Origin: Symbiodinium kawagutii
Taxonomy: Eukaryota > Sar > Dinophyceae > Suessiales > Symbiodiniaceae
Reading direction: 5' to 3'
Length of the DNA: 64,000 nucleotides
Assembly: GCA_009767595.1 (NCBI GenBank)
Contig: VSDK01016746.1
Coordinates: 60,793-124,792, forward strand
Shown: in pieces, positions 52,685 to 63,257 of the stretch
Numbering within the stretch: the first letter of the stretch is position 1
How the letters are laid out: every line of letters begins with the position of its first letter
Made by a program: the position numbers and the translations under genes
The notes under the pieces: model-generated
Databases searched by the model: none
The model's input: only the letters and a program-made list of their open reading frames with translations
What the model was told of the DNA's origin: nothing

Positions 52685-52799
52685 ATGTGGGTCAAAACCC
52701 TGTACCCCTGGTTCCCCTATCATTAACCATTGTTTTCCTCATTGGTTGGTCACTATCCCCATTATTGGTTGGTGAACTGCTTGACCCAGCTCGCCATAT
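52685..52799. mobile_element. Family C element
   Basis: TGTGGGTCAAAACCCTGTAC ... GCTTGACCCAGCTCGCCATA; ends 25 bp before an exon. Confidence 0.9.
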
Positions 52800-52824
52800 G
52801 CACCATAACAGGTAGTTCCCCTAG

Positions 52825-52965
52825 GTTTCTTCACCAACTCATGCTGGGGGCACTATCTTGCGGCGGGCTATGGCTCAGTTTTGCTGAAGCGTCATCCCAT
52901 CTTCCACGCAAAGTGGAACCAGCGAAAAATGGAGGTTGGGGAAGGCTCCAACGAAGCACGCAAAG
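52825..52965 (+). CDS. Coding exon with clear acceptor
   Basis: Acceptor GGTAGTTCCCCTAG, then FFTNSCWGHYLAAGYGSVLL, KRHPIFHAKWNQRKMEVGEG, SNEARK. GC3-rich until about 52965; a GTTGGG donor near 52931 is an alternative end. Function unknown. Confidence 0.45.
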
Positions 52966-53391
52966 ATATTACAGTATATACATGTATATACTGTACTTAT
53001 TACTTTGGAGAAAAAAACACATTTTGCTATATAAAGCACATCCTAATACAAAGCACACATCCAGATATATACTTTGCAAATGTGAAGGGGAACAACCTGT
53101 GCAGTTGGACTGTGCTCGGTTTGACTGCTGGAATCAATTGTATAAATACCCATATGAAACGTATTGGTTTCCCATTGGTTGAAGCACCCACCGAAGCATC
53201 CGGATGTATAGAGATGCTGAGATGCGTACCGCATACACAAGCAAATTTGTATGGTACTCACACACACAAACACTCTTGTACGGTGTGCTTTTGGTAGGTG
53301 TACCTTTGCCAGCACTTTGGAAACCATTGTTTGGCCATGATTGGGCATCATTGAACCATCACTTCACCATCATTTGACCATCGTTCCTTAG

Positions 53392-53530
53392 GGCAAGCCG
53401 CGGGTAAGCCTTCATCCTAAGGACAGCGGTCGCAGTTTCGTGGTGCAGCTGGGTGATAATGAGCTCGGCTGGCGCATCGATCGCTTGCAGCAAGCTTTGC
53501 CGTGGCCCGAGTGCCTGGATAGCTGGAGGG
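53392..53530 (+). CDS. Coding exon with both splice sites
   Basis: Acceptor CATCGTTCCTTAG and donor AGGG|GTGAGA bracket 46 codons: GKPRVSLHPKDSGRSFVVQL, GDNELGWRIDRLQQALPWPE, CLDSWR. Among the best splice-supported exons here. It may belong to the gene upstream of the TIR-like gene. Function unknown. Confidence 0.55.
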
Positions 53531-53599
53531 GTGAGAGATAGAATGGATGGTAAAGGATGGTTGATATAGGTTACAGACATTGGTTACTGACATTGTTAA

Positions 53600-54130
53600 T
53601 AGAGGTGGAAAGGCTGCTGATGTTAGTTAATTGCTGTTTTTGGGTACCAATAGTGGGTACTGATATTGGTTGCTCACAATCGTCAGTGATATACAATGGT
53701 CGATAGTGAAGTGATGCTATACGGCTGTACTGATATTTTCTCACGAACGGTCATGCAAATAGACAGATGATCGTTGGGGTTACCAGTTGTCACCAACGTT
53801 GGATAAAGCATCGCAGCCAAGGTATTTTATGTCATTTGCAATCTTATTTGGATGAAAGATCTGAGTCAGTTGATGGGTCGTTTTTGGATAAACCATCCCA
53901 GTAATAAGTTATATAATGATAGTTGTTAGTGACTTTTAGAATCATATCCCAATAAGTTATATGATCATAATTCTTAGCTACTCAAAAAAACGTATCCCAG
54001 CTATGTTGATTGGATGAACCATACCAGTTATATGATGATAGTCTGATAGTTCGTAGTTGCCTATAGAATCATATCCCAGACTATCAGCTGTTGATGAATC
54101 ATATAGTGAATCATATCCCATGTTGATTGG
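53600..54130. repeat. Degenerate repeats of AATCATATCCCA / AGTTATATGATGATAG
   Basis: At least five imperfect copies of a roughly 60-bp unit (53880-54130) preceded by GGTTACTGATATTGG repeats. No gene seen. Confidence 0.75.
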
Positions 54131-54207
54131 ATGAACTATCCCAGCTCTGTTGGATGAAGCACATCCCAACTGGTTTTCCATGCGCTGCCCTTGGGTGGGC
54201 ACCCGCC

Positions 54208-54417
54208 ATGGGCAGCTCGCCGCAGCTCAGGCTGCTGGAGCTGGGGCGCCGGAACCTGCGCTGCGTGGAGTGGGCCGCGCAGTCCTTGGATCTGTGGCAA
54301 CCCAGCGAGGTCCCGGCGCCCGTTGTCGCGCCGGCGGCGACCGTCCCTGCGCCGCCGGCGCCCAGCGTCTTTCAGCTGTCCAGACCGGTGCACCGGGGGG
54401 AGACCATTGATTATTTT
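54208..54417 (+). CDS. TIR-like gene, exon 1
   Basis: From ATG 54208 (MGSSPQLRLLELGRRNLRC) through an Ala/Pro linker (VPAPVVAPAATVPAPPAPS) to SRPVHRGETIDYF, ending TTT|GTGCCT. Third positions are almost all G/C. The frame is open upstream (CAALGWAPA), so an earlier start is possible. Confidence 0.65.
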
Positions 54418-55338
54418 GTGCCTTGGAAGCTGCTGTTGTTAGATGAAAGAGGTTTAGGGTTCATTGATGATTGATTATTGAAGCAATGATGAGGGTGATG
54501 AGGCTGATGAGGATTATTTTGTGCCTTGGAAGGAAGCAATGAATGATGAGGATGAGGATGGTGGTGGTGGTGATGAAGAGCATGAGGATGAGGAGGATGA
54601 TGAGGGTGATGGTGGTGGTGGTGATGATGATGTGAATGCCATAAATGATGGTTTAAGTCTTGCTGTCAATCAACCCATCATTGTGATGGTAAATCAGCAG
54701 CTATTGCGCTGGCAAAGCTCAGGAGTGGTTTTTGAACAGCTGGACTTCCCATTCTTATGTTCCTCCGCAACAGGAAGATGACAAGCAACAGCAAGCTAAT
54801 CAATTTGTTTGACCAATTGATGGTGATGTTTCATCGGGAGCGGAATAGGGCAGTATTCTGGCATCAGATGCGTTGATTGTGAAACGTACGTAGCAAATTC
54901 AGCAAGGTTAAGTGGTTGATTGAACAGTATGACAAGTATAGTTGATGTCCTACGTTCTTCGGACCACTCATGCGCGATACACAATTGCAGCAAAAAACAT
55001 TTGAGACACCAGCGTGGTTGCATCATAAGCAACGCATGGTCTTGTTATTTTGTTGCCTTCCAGCAATAATTTGCTTTTTGTTTGGTGCTATCCTGATATG
55101 ATGTAAATGTTATGTTTAAAACATATGAATTATATAAATCATATAAATCACATGAATGTGTTGCCCTGTTCCCGAAGCAGATGAGAGTAACGGCCGCCTA
55201 TTTGCATGACATGACCATGCGTAGAATGAGGCCTGACCGTCCTGGACCATGATTCACCATGATGGGCCCGTTGAGTCATCAGTACCAAGCATTTACTGTG
55301 GTTGGGAAGCCTTGACCAACAACTCATTCAGCATCATT

Positions 55339-55390
<52 letters not shown>

Positions 55391-58300
55391 GTTGACCATT
55401 CTAAACCATAATAAGCTCCCCACTTTTCGGTACTTCCTTTGCCAGCTTCAAGCCTTCGCCATCCCAACCTGGCGCTGTCCCAGCTCCCAGGTGTCGCATA
55501 GTTGGTCCGATCCGCCGGAGAAGAAGTGGCGCGCCTTGCAACTGGTGGCAGAGTCATGGCGGCAGAGCGGGCAGCGTTGCTGCAGTGACAGCGGCATCGT
55601 GGGACCCAACGGTTGCATGCATTGATTCATGATGGTTGATGAGGTTGATGCTTATTGATGATGGTTGATGATGATGAGGTTGATGCTTATTGATGCTGAT
55701 TGATGACGATTGATGATGGTTGATGATGGTTGATGATGGTGGCTTAGTGGTTGCAGTATGCTTGATAACGGTGGACGATCAAAAGCTACATTGTGTAAAT
55801 GCAGGACATTGCAAAATGGAAACCGAAAGGGTTCAGTATGGTTGATGATAATTAACCCTGCTTTAATCATGGGTCAATGGGGATCGTTAATCGTTCATTA
55901 ATCATGTTCATAAACAATTTAACAATAACTCAAAATTAACATTTGGCTCATGAAGAATAACTCACCATTAACCAATGTTGATAACTCATAATCAATGTTC
56001 ATAAACAATGAATACGTACGTTCATTCATGGTTCATCACGGGCCCATGGCGAATGATTGTTTGCGAATCGCCATTGCCGCAATCGTCGACCGGGCCAAGG
56101 GACCGACATCGACACCTGGATTTCAGCTGTTGATTCACGTAGTTGGTATCGTGGATCACTGCGGTAAAACTGGGGATCACTAACTAGTTGGTGATTTTTT
56201 AACTTGTCAAATGGTGGTATTCATGGTTAAAGTTGGTGGATAAAAAGAAATCATGGCGATTCAACAGCTAAAATAGTTTGTGGTTTCAAACTGTATTCAG
56301 AATTTTCCTATATGTGGGTTGGTTGATTGATTGACACATTTTTTAGAGTGATTGAAGCCATCAGCCAGTTATCCATGGAGTTGGGACGGGTGATCAGTTG
56401 GATGATAGTTGGGATTTGATCATGACTAGTCATGCAAGGATTCGTGTGTTTGTTGGGTGATGAGTTGGCTGATTGGTTGGCTGATTAGTTGGATGATTAG
56501 TTGAGTGGTTACTTGGATGGTCAAGATTGATTAGATAATCAATCATATGTTTCAATGATTTGTTTGTTGCTTGGATGATGCTAGTTGAAATGGCGGTTGA
56601 GAGAAGAAGATGACTTGCGCGTTGAATGAGTGCAAACAAGCTACATCTACATTGACGCAAGGATGACAATGCATTGTGTACCTGGAGGGGAAAACAGGAA
56701 AACCATGAAAACCATCACCAACCTGTTGAAGTTTGACCTTGCCAATGTTGTTGAAACTGACGGTGGCTTTGAACAAGCATGGCGAGCATTCTGCAAGACG
56801 CAATTCAAAAGCAACTAGTCTCCATGGAACGAACAACAAGTTCTGTTTTGCTTTCCTTGTCAATTAATTACAGCTGATGTTTGCTTTGTGTGGTTTGGTT
56901 GCGCACTGGTTCTGTTCTGCGGTGTTTGGTCGCTTGTTTCCTTGCGTGATGTTTTCTCCATTTGTTTGTTTCCGGACTTCCCAGCAACCAGCAACTGAGG
57001 ACAGTTTCTGTCGACACAACGGCAGATACCCCACTTTTTGGGTGGACAAGTTCTGCATTGATCAGCACGCTTTGGCAGATGGTCTGAGAGTTCTGCCAGT
57101 GAATGTGCCACAGCTGAACATCAGCGAAATGGTCGTAGGTGGGACTCAACTAGGATCCTTTTTCATGAGCTGTGTTGACTATTGTTCACGATGAATCTGA
57201 GATTCATGACCCTTCTGACAGTGAAGTGTGTAATTAGGGCCGGTATGAAAACGATGGCAACAAGAACAGCCACAACACAGCGAAAACTACCACCACAATA
57301 AAGCACAAAGACAGCAACTGACCACAACTGCCCACAACCCCATGGCACGGGTCTGAGATCCTCAATCCTAGCTACCAGGTGATGAGCTGTCGGAAAGTGC
57401 TGTGTCTTTGTGGAAAGACCTTTCCCTGGCGTTTATGGTTACTGGGAGAAGGATGGCTGGTGGTTGGGAGGGGCGTCCTGTGGCCGAACCATTTGGTAGA
57501 TGATAGTGTGGTATTTGTGGTATGGGCCATCGTGCTTGCAGGTTGAAGATTGCACCGCAAGCCCCTGGGCTGTCCATGCAAGTTGTGGGAAGCCTTGGAT
57601 TACCAATCCCTCTCCCTCAGTTCTGATTCTAATCCCAATATCCTCAGAAAGCATGGCACCGCCAGCGTATCCTTAGAAAGCGAGCACTTGTTCATTAAAA
57701 AACCTATTATTTGTACCATCCGTGTAACAAAGACTTGTTGCATGTGATTAATTTTCAGTTTGCCCTGACATACCCAGACTTCCAACCTTTCTTTTGTAAC
57801 CACCAAGTCCCTGCAAGTCTGGATAGGGTGCATGAAACCTCATTCCAGAGCCAGGGCCACAAAGGCCAAGGGAAAATGAAGTGCTGAAATATTGTCCTGT
57901 CTCTGTCATCCATTGTTCAGGACAGTACCACTTTTCTCTCCCGTAGCCATTAGAATCGCTGTGAATTTACTGGCGCATGAAATAAGTTTCAGCTCCTGTC
58001 GATTATGCAGTTTTCTTGTATTTTCCACGTTTGCGTGGATACATACGTTGATTGGGCACCTCCCAAAATGGGTGACCACATACGTTGATTGGGCACCTCC
58101 TAAAAGGGGTGACCTCGCATTCCACAACAAAAGATAGAATGTTCACCATTCAATGCGGGATCTCACAATTGAGGGAGATGTACGTCGGGAACCAGCTGTG
58201 CACCATGACCAGTTTTTGATGATCACCAGAGACTTATTCAAATCTGATTATGCACTTTACTCACTGGGAATTTGTTTTAGCCGATGATTTGCTACTTGTG

Positions 58301-59973
58301 TGTATGAGTAACACCACCAGCCTTCAGCAACGCTTATCAATCGTGAACAACTATTGCACTGAACTGGTCAGCCATCATCATGAACAACCATAGTTCACGA
58401 TAGTTAACCATCAGGAACCATTACTCATCATGAGTATCCACCCTCATCAGCCATTAGTGGGACTTCCTGTACATTTGTTTGCTAAATACGCCCAGTACTG
58501 TCTGAAGACAGTGGGAGATAACTCTAGTGTTGCTGCCAGTATAAATCACCCATTTTGTGGTTTCTCAGAATAGGGGACCCCCCAAATCATCCAAAATTAC
58601 CCATTCATAGTAATAAACCAACCATTTTTTGGGTTCCCCATGGCGAGAGAAACTACCATTTCGACCATGAACCACCCCCTGATTCATGGCAGGGATCTAC
58701 CGTCTCGTTGTGGCGTGGGAATCCGCAGTTTTCAGGTGCGCATGGGAACTCTGTGTGCTGCTATCCTTCACTTCCATGGAGCCTGAGCGTTGAGTTGGAG
58801 TTCGATGGTGGCTCATGAGGTTGTAGTGGTTTAGTGGCTGATTACCGGATCATTGTAGTGGTTTAGTGGTTGATTACTGGATAGGTTTGATGAAAATTGA
58901 TGGGTGATGTTTGGTGGATGGATGGAATCGATGATTGATTGTGGTTTCCCAATGGCTAATTATTCTTTGTTGTTGATGATGAATGATGATTCCTTTAGGG
59001 TCAACTTGTTTCTTTGTAATTGTCCATGAATGACTAATAAATGAATGATGATTCAAAGCTAATGAGCATGAATAGTTTGTAGATGTTTGCTAGTGGTTCA
59101 TGGATGGTAGATTAATGGCAAATTGATGGTCCATCCGTAGTACTTAAAGATTAATGGCTAATTTTTGGTCAATTGATAGTAATTAAGGGGTGAATGGATG
59201 AACGATGGATGGTTGATAATAGTGAATGGCTAGTTGATGATTGTCAATGGATGGTTCAGAATGCTTCATAACAACAGTCTATAACAGCAGAGTGTATAGA
59301 TTGGTGCAGCATTGAAGGTTTTGTGCCCTAGCTACAAGAGACTAGTGATGATGGTTGGCAGATGCTAGTGATATCTACTGGTTCCTCAGATCCAGCTGTA
59401 CCTGCTGTTACAGCTGGGTTGCAACTCATGGTGCTTGCGGCTCCTTCGACACAGGCCGGGCCTGAGTCCAGGACATGGGGCGTGTGATCAACGGAATTCT
59501 CCTGGGGAGCTCTCCACAGGGACAGGAGCTCCTGGCTGTAGGGGATCCAAAATCGATCGAGATCATTTTCCTAAACTGGTGGGTGGTTTGATCCACATTT
59601 TCGACATTTTCCCCGGTATTAACAAATGGTTGGTTGAGAAGCCTCTTGCTAGTGCTCTCCGTCAATACCGAGGGCATTGGGACAAGTGGAAAGTGGAAAA
59701 AAAGGTTGGTTGAGAAGCATTCAAAGAAATCATGACAGGGTGGTTCAACCACCAACTGGTCCTAAATGATGGCAATATACCCCTTGTTGTCATCGCCGCA
59801 CTCGCAACGGTTGCGGGCCAAGGAACAAGCGCTGAAGCAGTTGGTGGTGGTATCACTCAGCAACACGGCGCTGAAGCAGCTGGCCAACTTCGAGCCTAGG
59901 CCGCGACATGAATCTGTTGCATCTATGATTGATGTTAATGATAGTTCAGAAGGGATGATATGTGTTACTGAAG

Positions 59974-60023
<50 letters not shown>

Positions 60024-61138
60024 ATATGTATACTGTACTGATATGATTCATCTCTTATCAATGATTATAGTTCAGATAATATTTATATAGATATTATAAT
60101 AAGGGATAATTGCTAATAATTGTCTTAAAGGTGATAGTAGTGGTTGATTAGTGGCATCTCAAAATATAAATGGAAGTAGCTATTGTATCAATATCAATGT
60201 TGAATAGTGTCAATGTAGCATGGAGTATTTTACCTGTTGTGGTTTTAGATGTCCTTTTTTAAAGACAGTTGATATCATCATCATGTCTTTTGATATGGTT
60301 TGATGTTGCTGGTATCTTTATTTTTTGAATTGACAATGTTGTCAATTTTAGTACTAACACCATCATTATCACTGCCCTTGATCTTATTCTCATTCTTTGC
60401 TATGAGTTTGTATAGTTTGAAACGCATAAGCCCGTTTCAGCGCATCATGGGTTTGTGTGAGTTCACTTTTCCAGCATTCTCAATCCAATCACTCGAACCG
60501 TAGCCCTGAGTTGATCCACAGTAGCCACAACTTGTCCCCAAGGCACTTTCAATCGGATGAAGTGTTGTGGTGTATAACATTGCCAGGCTCAATGTGGTGG
60601 TGTATAACATTGCCAGTTGTTTTCGTTAAACCTGAAGTGTTGTGGGCTTTGCTGTTGTTGGGAGCCATAGTGCCTGTCAGTTGGGTAACCGCCTCACGCC
60701 ATGAAACTCACACCTTTGTCAAGTCTACTACAGAATCTGCCATCCAAAGAAGGATGGTTGATGGTGACGGATGGGGGTTGATGGTGGTTGATGGTGGCTG
60801 TTTGTGGTTGATATTGACTGACGGTACTTGAAAACCCTGGGGGAGCAGCAAAGCTCCTTATGAGATGATCAAGCTCCAAAACATGAGATGGCGATTCTTG
60901 GCTGTCGATCATCCTTCAGTTGGCTGCGATGTCGTTCCAGCTTGGTTCCCTGTGGTTCCCAACATTCTGTGGTAGCGAGGATTGTTCCAACTCCGGCTGC
61001 CATGACCCCAATGAAGAGTACCGCTTGCGCCGTGTCATTGATGCGATTGGCAAAGACCGCTTCGAGAACAAGTTCCTTGGCAGCTGCCGTGAGGAAAATC
61101 CGCGATTTTCCTGCCAGAGAGACGTAGTAACTCAATGA
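54208..61138 (+). CDS. TIR-like domain protein, seven-exon gene (reconstructed)
   Basis: Exons 54208-54417, 55491-55598, 56985-57104, 57379-57437, 58736-58778, 59823-59899 and 60976-61138 join without frame conflict into about 259 residues. In order the motifs are ELGRRNLRCVEW, GETIDYFVSHSWSD (TIR box-1-like), FWVDKFCIDQ, VLPVNVMSCRKVLCLCG, RLWCAWEL (like the TIR SxWCxxEL box with its Glu), and DPNEEYRLRRVIDAIG. From memory this order recurs in predicted cytosolic proteins of dinoflagellates, haptophytes and oomycetes; no characterised member or function is known to me. NAD-cleaving or signalling roles are inference only. Two introns look non-canonical (GA and GC donors). The true start could be further upstream, and the C-terminus may continue beyond 61138. 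Confidence 0.7.
54489..54640. repeat. (GATGAG)n repeat with a copy of the exon 1 end, inside intron 1
   Basis: GATTATTTTGTGCCTTGGAA at 54409-54428 recurs near 54512, followed by GAAGCAATGATGAG-like repeats, so the exon-intron boundary was tandemly duplicated before expansion. Confidence 0.85.
55336..55390. repeat. (ATC)n microsatellite in intron 1
   Basis: About 18 ATC units. Confidence 0.98.
55491..55598 (+). CDS. TIR-like gene, exon 2
   Basis: Strong acceptor CGCTGTCCCAGCTCCCAG, then VSHSWSDPPEKKWRALQLVA, ESWRQSGQRCCSDSGI, ending ATC|GTGGGA, phase 0 on both sides. Joins exon 1 as DYF-VSHSWSD. Confidence 0.7.
55620..55745. repeat. (GATGATGGTT)n-type repeat in intron 2
   Basis: TGATGATGGTTGATGAGGTT and related units. 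Confidence 0.85.
56279..56368. mobile_element. Family A element in intron 2
   Basis: GTGGTTTCAAACTGTATTCA ... GAGTGATTGAAGCCATCAGCC then AG. Confidence 0.65.
56985..57104 (+). CDS. TIR-like gene, exon 3
   Basis: Acceptor TTTCCGGACTTCCCAG, then QPATEDSFCRHNGRYPTFWV, DKFCIDQHALADGLRVLPVN, ending AAT|GTGCCA. FWVDKFCIDQ is the family signature. A later GTAGGT donor (57135) is possible but would break the VLPVNVM continuity. Confidence 0.75.
57379..57437 (+). CDS. TIR-like gene, exon 4
   Basis: Acceptor CAATCCTAGCTACCAG, then VMSCRKVLCLCGKTFPWRL plus two bases of Trp, ending ATG|GTTACT (phase 2). Confidence 0.7.
58039..58112. repeat. Tandem duplication, about 37 bp x 2, in intron 4
   Basis: Two adjacent copies of CATACGTTGATTGGGCACCT followed by CCYAAAADGGGTGACC. 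Confidence 0.9.
58553..58659. mobile_element. Family B element inside intron 4 of the TIR-like gene
   Basis: TTGTGGTTTCTCAGAATAGG ... GGGTTCCCCATGGCGAGAGA then AACTACCAT. It lies within a longer intron, 77 bp before exon 5. Confidence 0.85.
58736..58788 (+). CDS. TIR-like gene, exon 5
   Basis: Acceptor CCGCAGTTTTCAG, completing TG|G (Trp), then CAWELCVLLSFTSMEPE. Joined to exon 4 it gives RLWCAWEL. The end is uncertain: ATG|GAGCCT at 58778 (GA donor) is in phase with exon 6; GAGC|GTTGAG at 58788 is canonical but out of phase. Confidence 0.65.
59474..59577 (+). other. ORF up to a family A element, within intron 5
   Basis: MGRVINGILLGSSPQGQELL then AVGDPKSIEIIFLNW runs to CTG|GTGGGT. It may be chance or an alternative exon. 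Confidence 0.2.
59576..59758. mobile_element. Family A element carrying an insertion, in intron 5
   Basis: Left part CTGGTGGGTGGTTTGATCCA to GGTTGGTTGAGAAG; then an open insert (PLASALRQYRGHWDKWKVEK); then a repeated GGTTGGTTGAGAAG and the right end GGTTCAACCACCAACTG. Confidence 0.65.
59823..59899 (+). CDS. TIR-like gene, exon 6
   Basis: Acceptor TTGCGGGCCAAG, then EQALKQLVVVSLSNTALKQL, ANFEP and two bases, ending CCTAG|GCCGCG: a GC donor in phase 2, completed by C at 60976. Confidence 0.6.
59969..60022. repeat. (CTAT)n microsatellite in intron 6
   Basis: About 13 CTAT units, then TATATATG. Confidence 0.98.
60023..60975. other. Intron 6 of the TIR-like gene
   Basis: AT-rich. Contains a direct repeat of GTGGTGTATAACATTGCCAG (near 60566 and 60596) and TTGATGGTGG repeats. 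ORFs 60300-60503 and 60457-60831 are not supported. Confidence 0.5.
60976..61138 (+). CDS. TIR-like gene, exon 7
   Basis: After CTGTGGTAG the frame reads (S)EDCSNSGCHDPNEEYRLRR, VIDAIGKDRFENKF, then LGSCREENPRFSCQRDVVTQ and TGA 61136-61138. DPNEEYRLRRVIDAIG is the last conserved block of the family; residues after ENKF may be intronic if a donor near 61075 is used. Confidence 0.7.
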
Positions 61139-61209
61139 ATCTTCATACTTGTTTGAAATATTTTGAAATGGTGGTTAAGAATGCTTGGCAATGGTGAATG
61201 ATGGTGGCC

Positions 61210-61475
61210 ACGACATAGTGATGCTTCCACCGTTTCAGTTCCAAAGCTTGGTCAGCGGAACACTCCCGTCCCAAGCTACTGCGGCCGAATGTTGCGCTGA
61301 CTCCCAGCTGGTCTATGTAGCCAGAGCCCCAGGATCCCCCACCGAATTTGAGGATGATTGGATCACCTATTCCAACACGATACATAGCGTAGTGAGAAGG
61401 CAGCGATGTCCAGTGGGCAAACATCGCGCGAACTTCAACGCTGAGGATTCGAACTTTGGGTCAGTTGCTTCTTGA
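61210..61475 (+). other. Open stretch on both strands
   Basis: Plus frame FQSLVSGTLPSQATAAECCA, DSQLVYVARAPGSPTEFEDD, and a 93-codon minus ORF. A further exon of the TIR-like gene is possible. Confidence 0.3.
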
Positions 61476-61618
61476 CCGTGAGCTGGGCCTCTCACAAGGA
61501 CCCGGATGAGTGTTGGAGGGGGTTCCCCATCGCGGACAGAAACGGAGAAACGGACAAATTGGAGGAGTTCTTCTATTCGCAGTCAGGCAATACCATTTTG
61601 AGAGGTTGCCAGGAGTAA
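61465..61618 (+). CDS. Terminal exon candidate, 50 residues
   Basis: Acceptor GAACTTTGGGTCAG, then CFLTVSWASHKDPDECWRGF, PIADRNGETDKLEEFFYSQS, GNTILRGCQE, TAA 61616-61618. A convincing polar peptide; it could be the C-terminus of the TIR-like gene or a new gene. Confidence 0.45.
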
Positions 61619-61770
61619 TTGCATTGTTCATGAATATTCCGACATATCCGCAATTTGAATGATCATTTGCTCGGACTCCCAGGAAACTTTGATGGGCCAT
61701 GTAGATAGTGTCAATCATCCTTGTTGTTCAATCACTATCAAATTGGGTCAAGTGTTACAGACCGTGGCTC

Positions 61771-61773
61771 CCC

Positions 61774-61814
<41 letters not shown>

Positions 61815-61833
61815 TTGATGATGATGATGATGA
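61771..61833. repeat. (GATGAT)n microsatellite
   Basis: About 20 GAT units. Confidence 0.98.
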
Positions 61834-62116
61834 TTACTGCCGTATATTCATCCGAATATTTCACATGGGAATAAGAAATTCAAGCAAAAAACAGTCTTTG
61901 CCTACTTTTTCCTGCGCGCATAGATCCAGTTTGCGCTTTTGGGCCATTACTTTTGCAAGTTTCCAAACTGTTTGCATGTAAATATAGATGCATATTATGA
62001 TCGATTATAGATGTTTTGAAATAAATTATATATGAAGTATGTATGCATGTTAGAGACACTATTGTAAACACTAATCCATATTATATTGTCTAAGAAAATC
62101 CTGACAGACACAAATA

Positions 62117-62387
62117 GTGCGATGGGTGCCGGATGGGTGTTTTCCTGCTCAAAGATGGCGTGTTGGTCTCGTGGCGTATCCCGTGTGAACGTGCCGCCGC
62201 AGGATTGTTGGTGCCTGACGAGACTGGTTTCCACCTGGGTGAGAGCGAAAGCACCTTAGGTCAGTCGCCTTCAGGATCGGTGAAGGACAAGGAAGCGAAG
62301 GATGCGAAGGACGTGGACGATCCGTTCAAACTGCGCGACGTGACAGGCTGCTTGGACTGCAAGAAGTTGCCGCCTTTGGCGGCCTAA
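62117..62387 (+). CDS. Terminal exon or small protein, 84 residues from ATG 62133
   Basis: Open from a CAAATAG acceptor. ATG 62133 starts MGVFLLKDGVLVSWRIPCER, then AAAGLLVPDETGFHLGESES, a Lys/Asp-rich VKDKEAKDAKDVDDPFKL and C-terminal GCLDCKKLPPLAA, TAA 62385-62387. No other frame competes. Two CxxC-spaced cysteines near the end could bind metal, but no family is recognised. Confidence 0.55.
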
Positions 62388-63123
62388 ATGGGTGGGTTGT
62401 TTGAATCATGAACCACCTTTCAATAAATGCCTGATTGACCTTTGGCAATGATTGTTTGGAAGGGTAAAAACGGTTCATATCTGGGCAGCCTCATCTTTAA
62501 CAGTCCTGTTTGAATTGTGGACTAGTTCAAAGGCAACCGCAGAGCGAGTTGGTGAAATTGATGGAGAGAGGTGGTGACTTCTTCTGAGCGCGGCTATGCA
62601 TAGGTGGATAATGATATGTGATTGTACATATATACGAAACTTATATATGATATGTTGTGTAATTACTGAAGGGTATTTCATGTTACATCATGCTGTTTGT
62701 AGAAATCTGCAAGCAATTGCTTTACAGGTGCATATGGATGAGAACATTCACTTAGTTGTGCACGTGTTTGGGTTGGTCTTGGCATGTGCGTCAGCTATAT
62801 ATTGTTTGTTTGTTTGCGAAGACCAATGTGCGCATGTATGTGTAAGTGTACTCCCAAAATTGTGGCAATTGTTTGAGCTCAAAGGTAATGAACTATTGGG
62901 TTGATGCTCAATCGACAGTTGAATATCAGTATCCATCAATTAAGCGTTGACTGACCACTAATTATATATCCATTATGAACAAAGTTGAACTATCACTGAA
63001 CCATTAACTTGCCAGGAGCATCATAGTATGTAATTGCAGTGAGCAATCAAAATGGACTTGAACTATTTGACAATTAACCATTAACCATTAGTCAACCATT
63101 ACTTAACCTTTAGGATCCATTAG
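62388..63123. other. No confident gene
   Basis: AT-rich. The 102-codon ORF 62596-62904 has A/T-ending codons and no splice sites. Confidence 0.4.
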
Positions 63124-63242
63124 CTATCATGATTTCACTCTTTGAATGGTCTGTCCGACGGGGCACAGCTTGGGTGATTGGTTTAGGTGCAGCCCCCAGA
63201 GGAAGTGGAACTGAGCCGAAAAACTTCCAGGGTTTAGCGTGA
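63124..63242 (+). CDS. Terminal exon candidate
   Basis: After GATCCATTAG: IMISLFEWSVRRGTAWVIGL, GAAPRGSGTEPKNFQGLA, TGA 63240-63242. A family B element starts 16 bp downstream. Function unknown. Confidence 0.4.
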
Positions 63243-63257
63243 TGTATAATAATTAGA

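Noticed and set aside
54740-54876. Plus ORF LPILMFLRNRKMTSNSKLIN with a TTTTTGAACAG acceptor
   Set aside because: Also inside intron 1 of the TIR-like gene and ends in a stop; not compatible with the exon chain.
56045-56818. Two attractive plus ORFs (MANDCLRIAIAAIVDRAKGP and the one containing TITNLLKFDLANVVETDGG)
   Set aside because: They lie inside intron 2 of the TIR-like gene, whose flanking exons join in phase without them. They show how easily isolated ORFs mimic exons here.
62596-62904. 102-codon plus ORF
   Set aside because: AT-rich composition unlike exons in the window, with a competing minus ORF and no splice sites.
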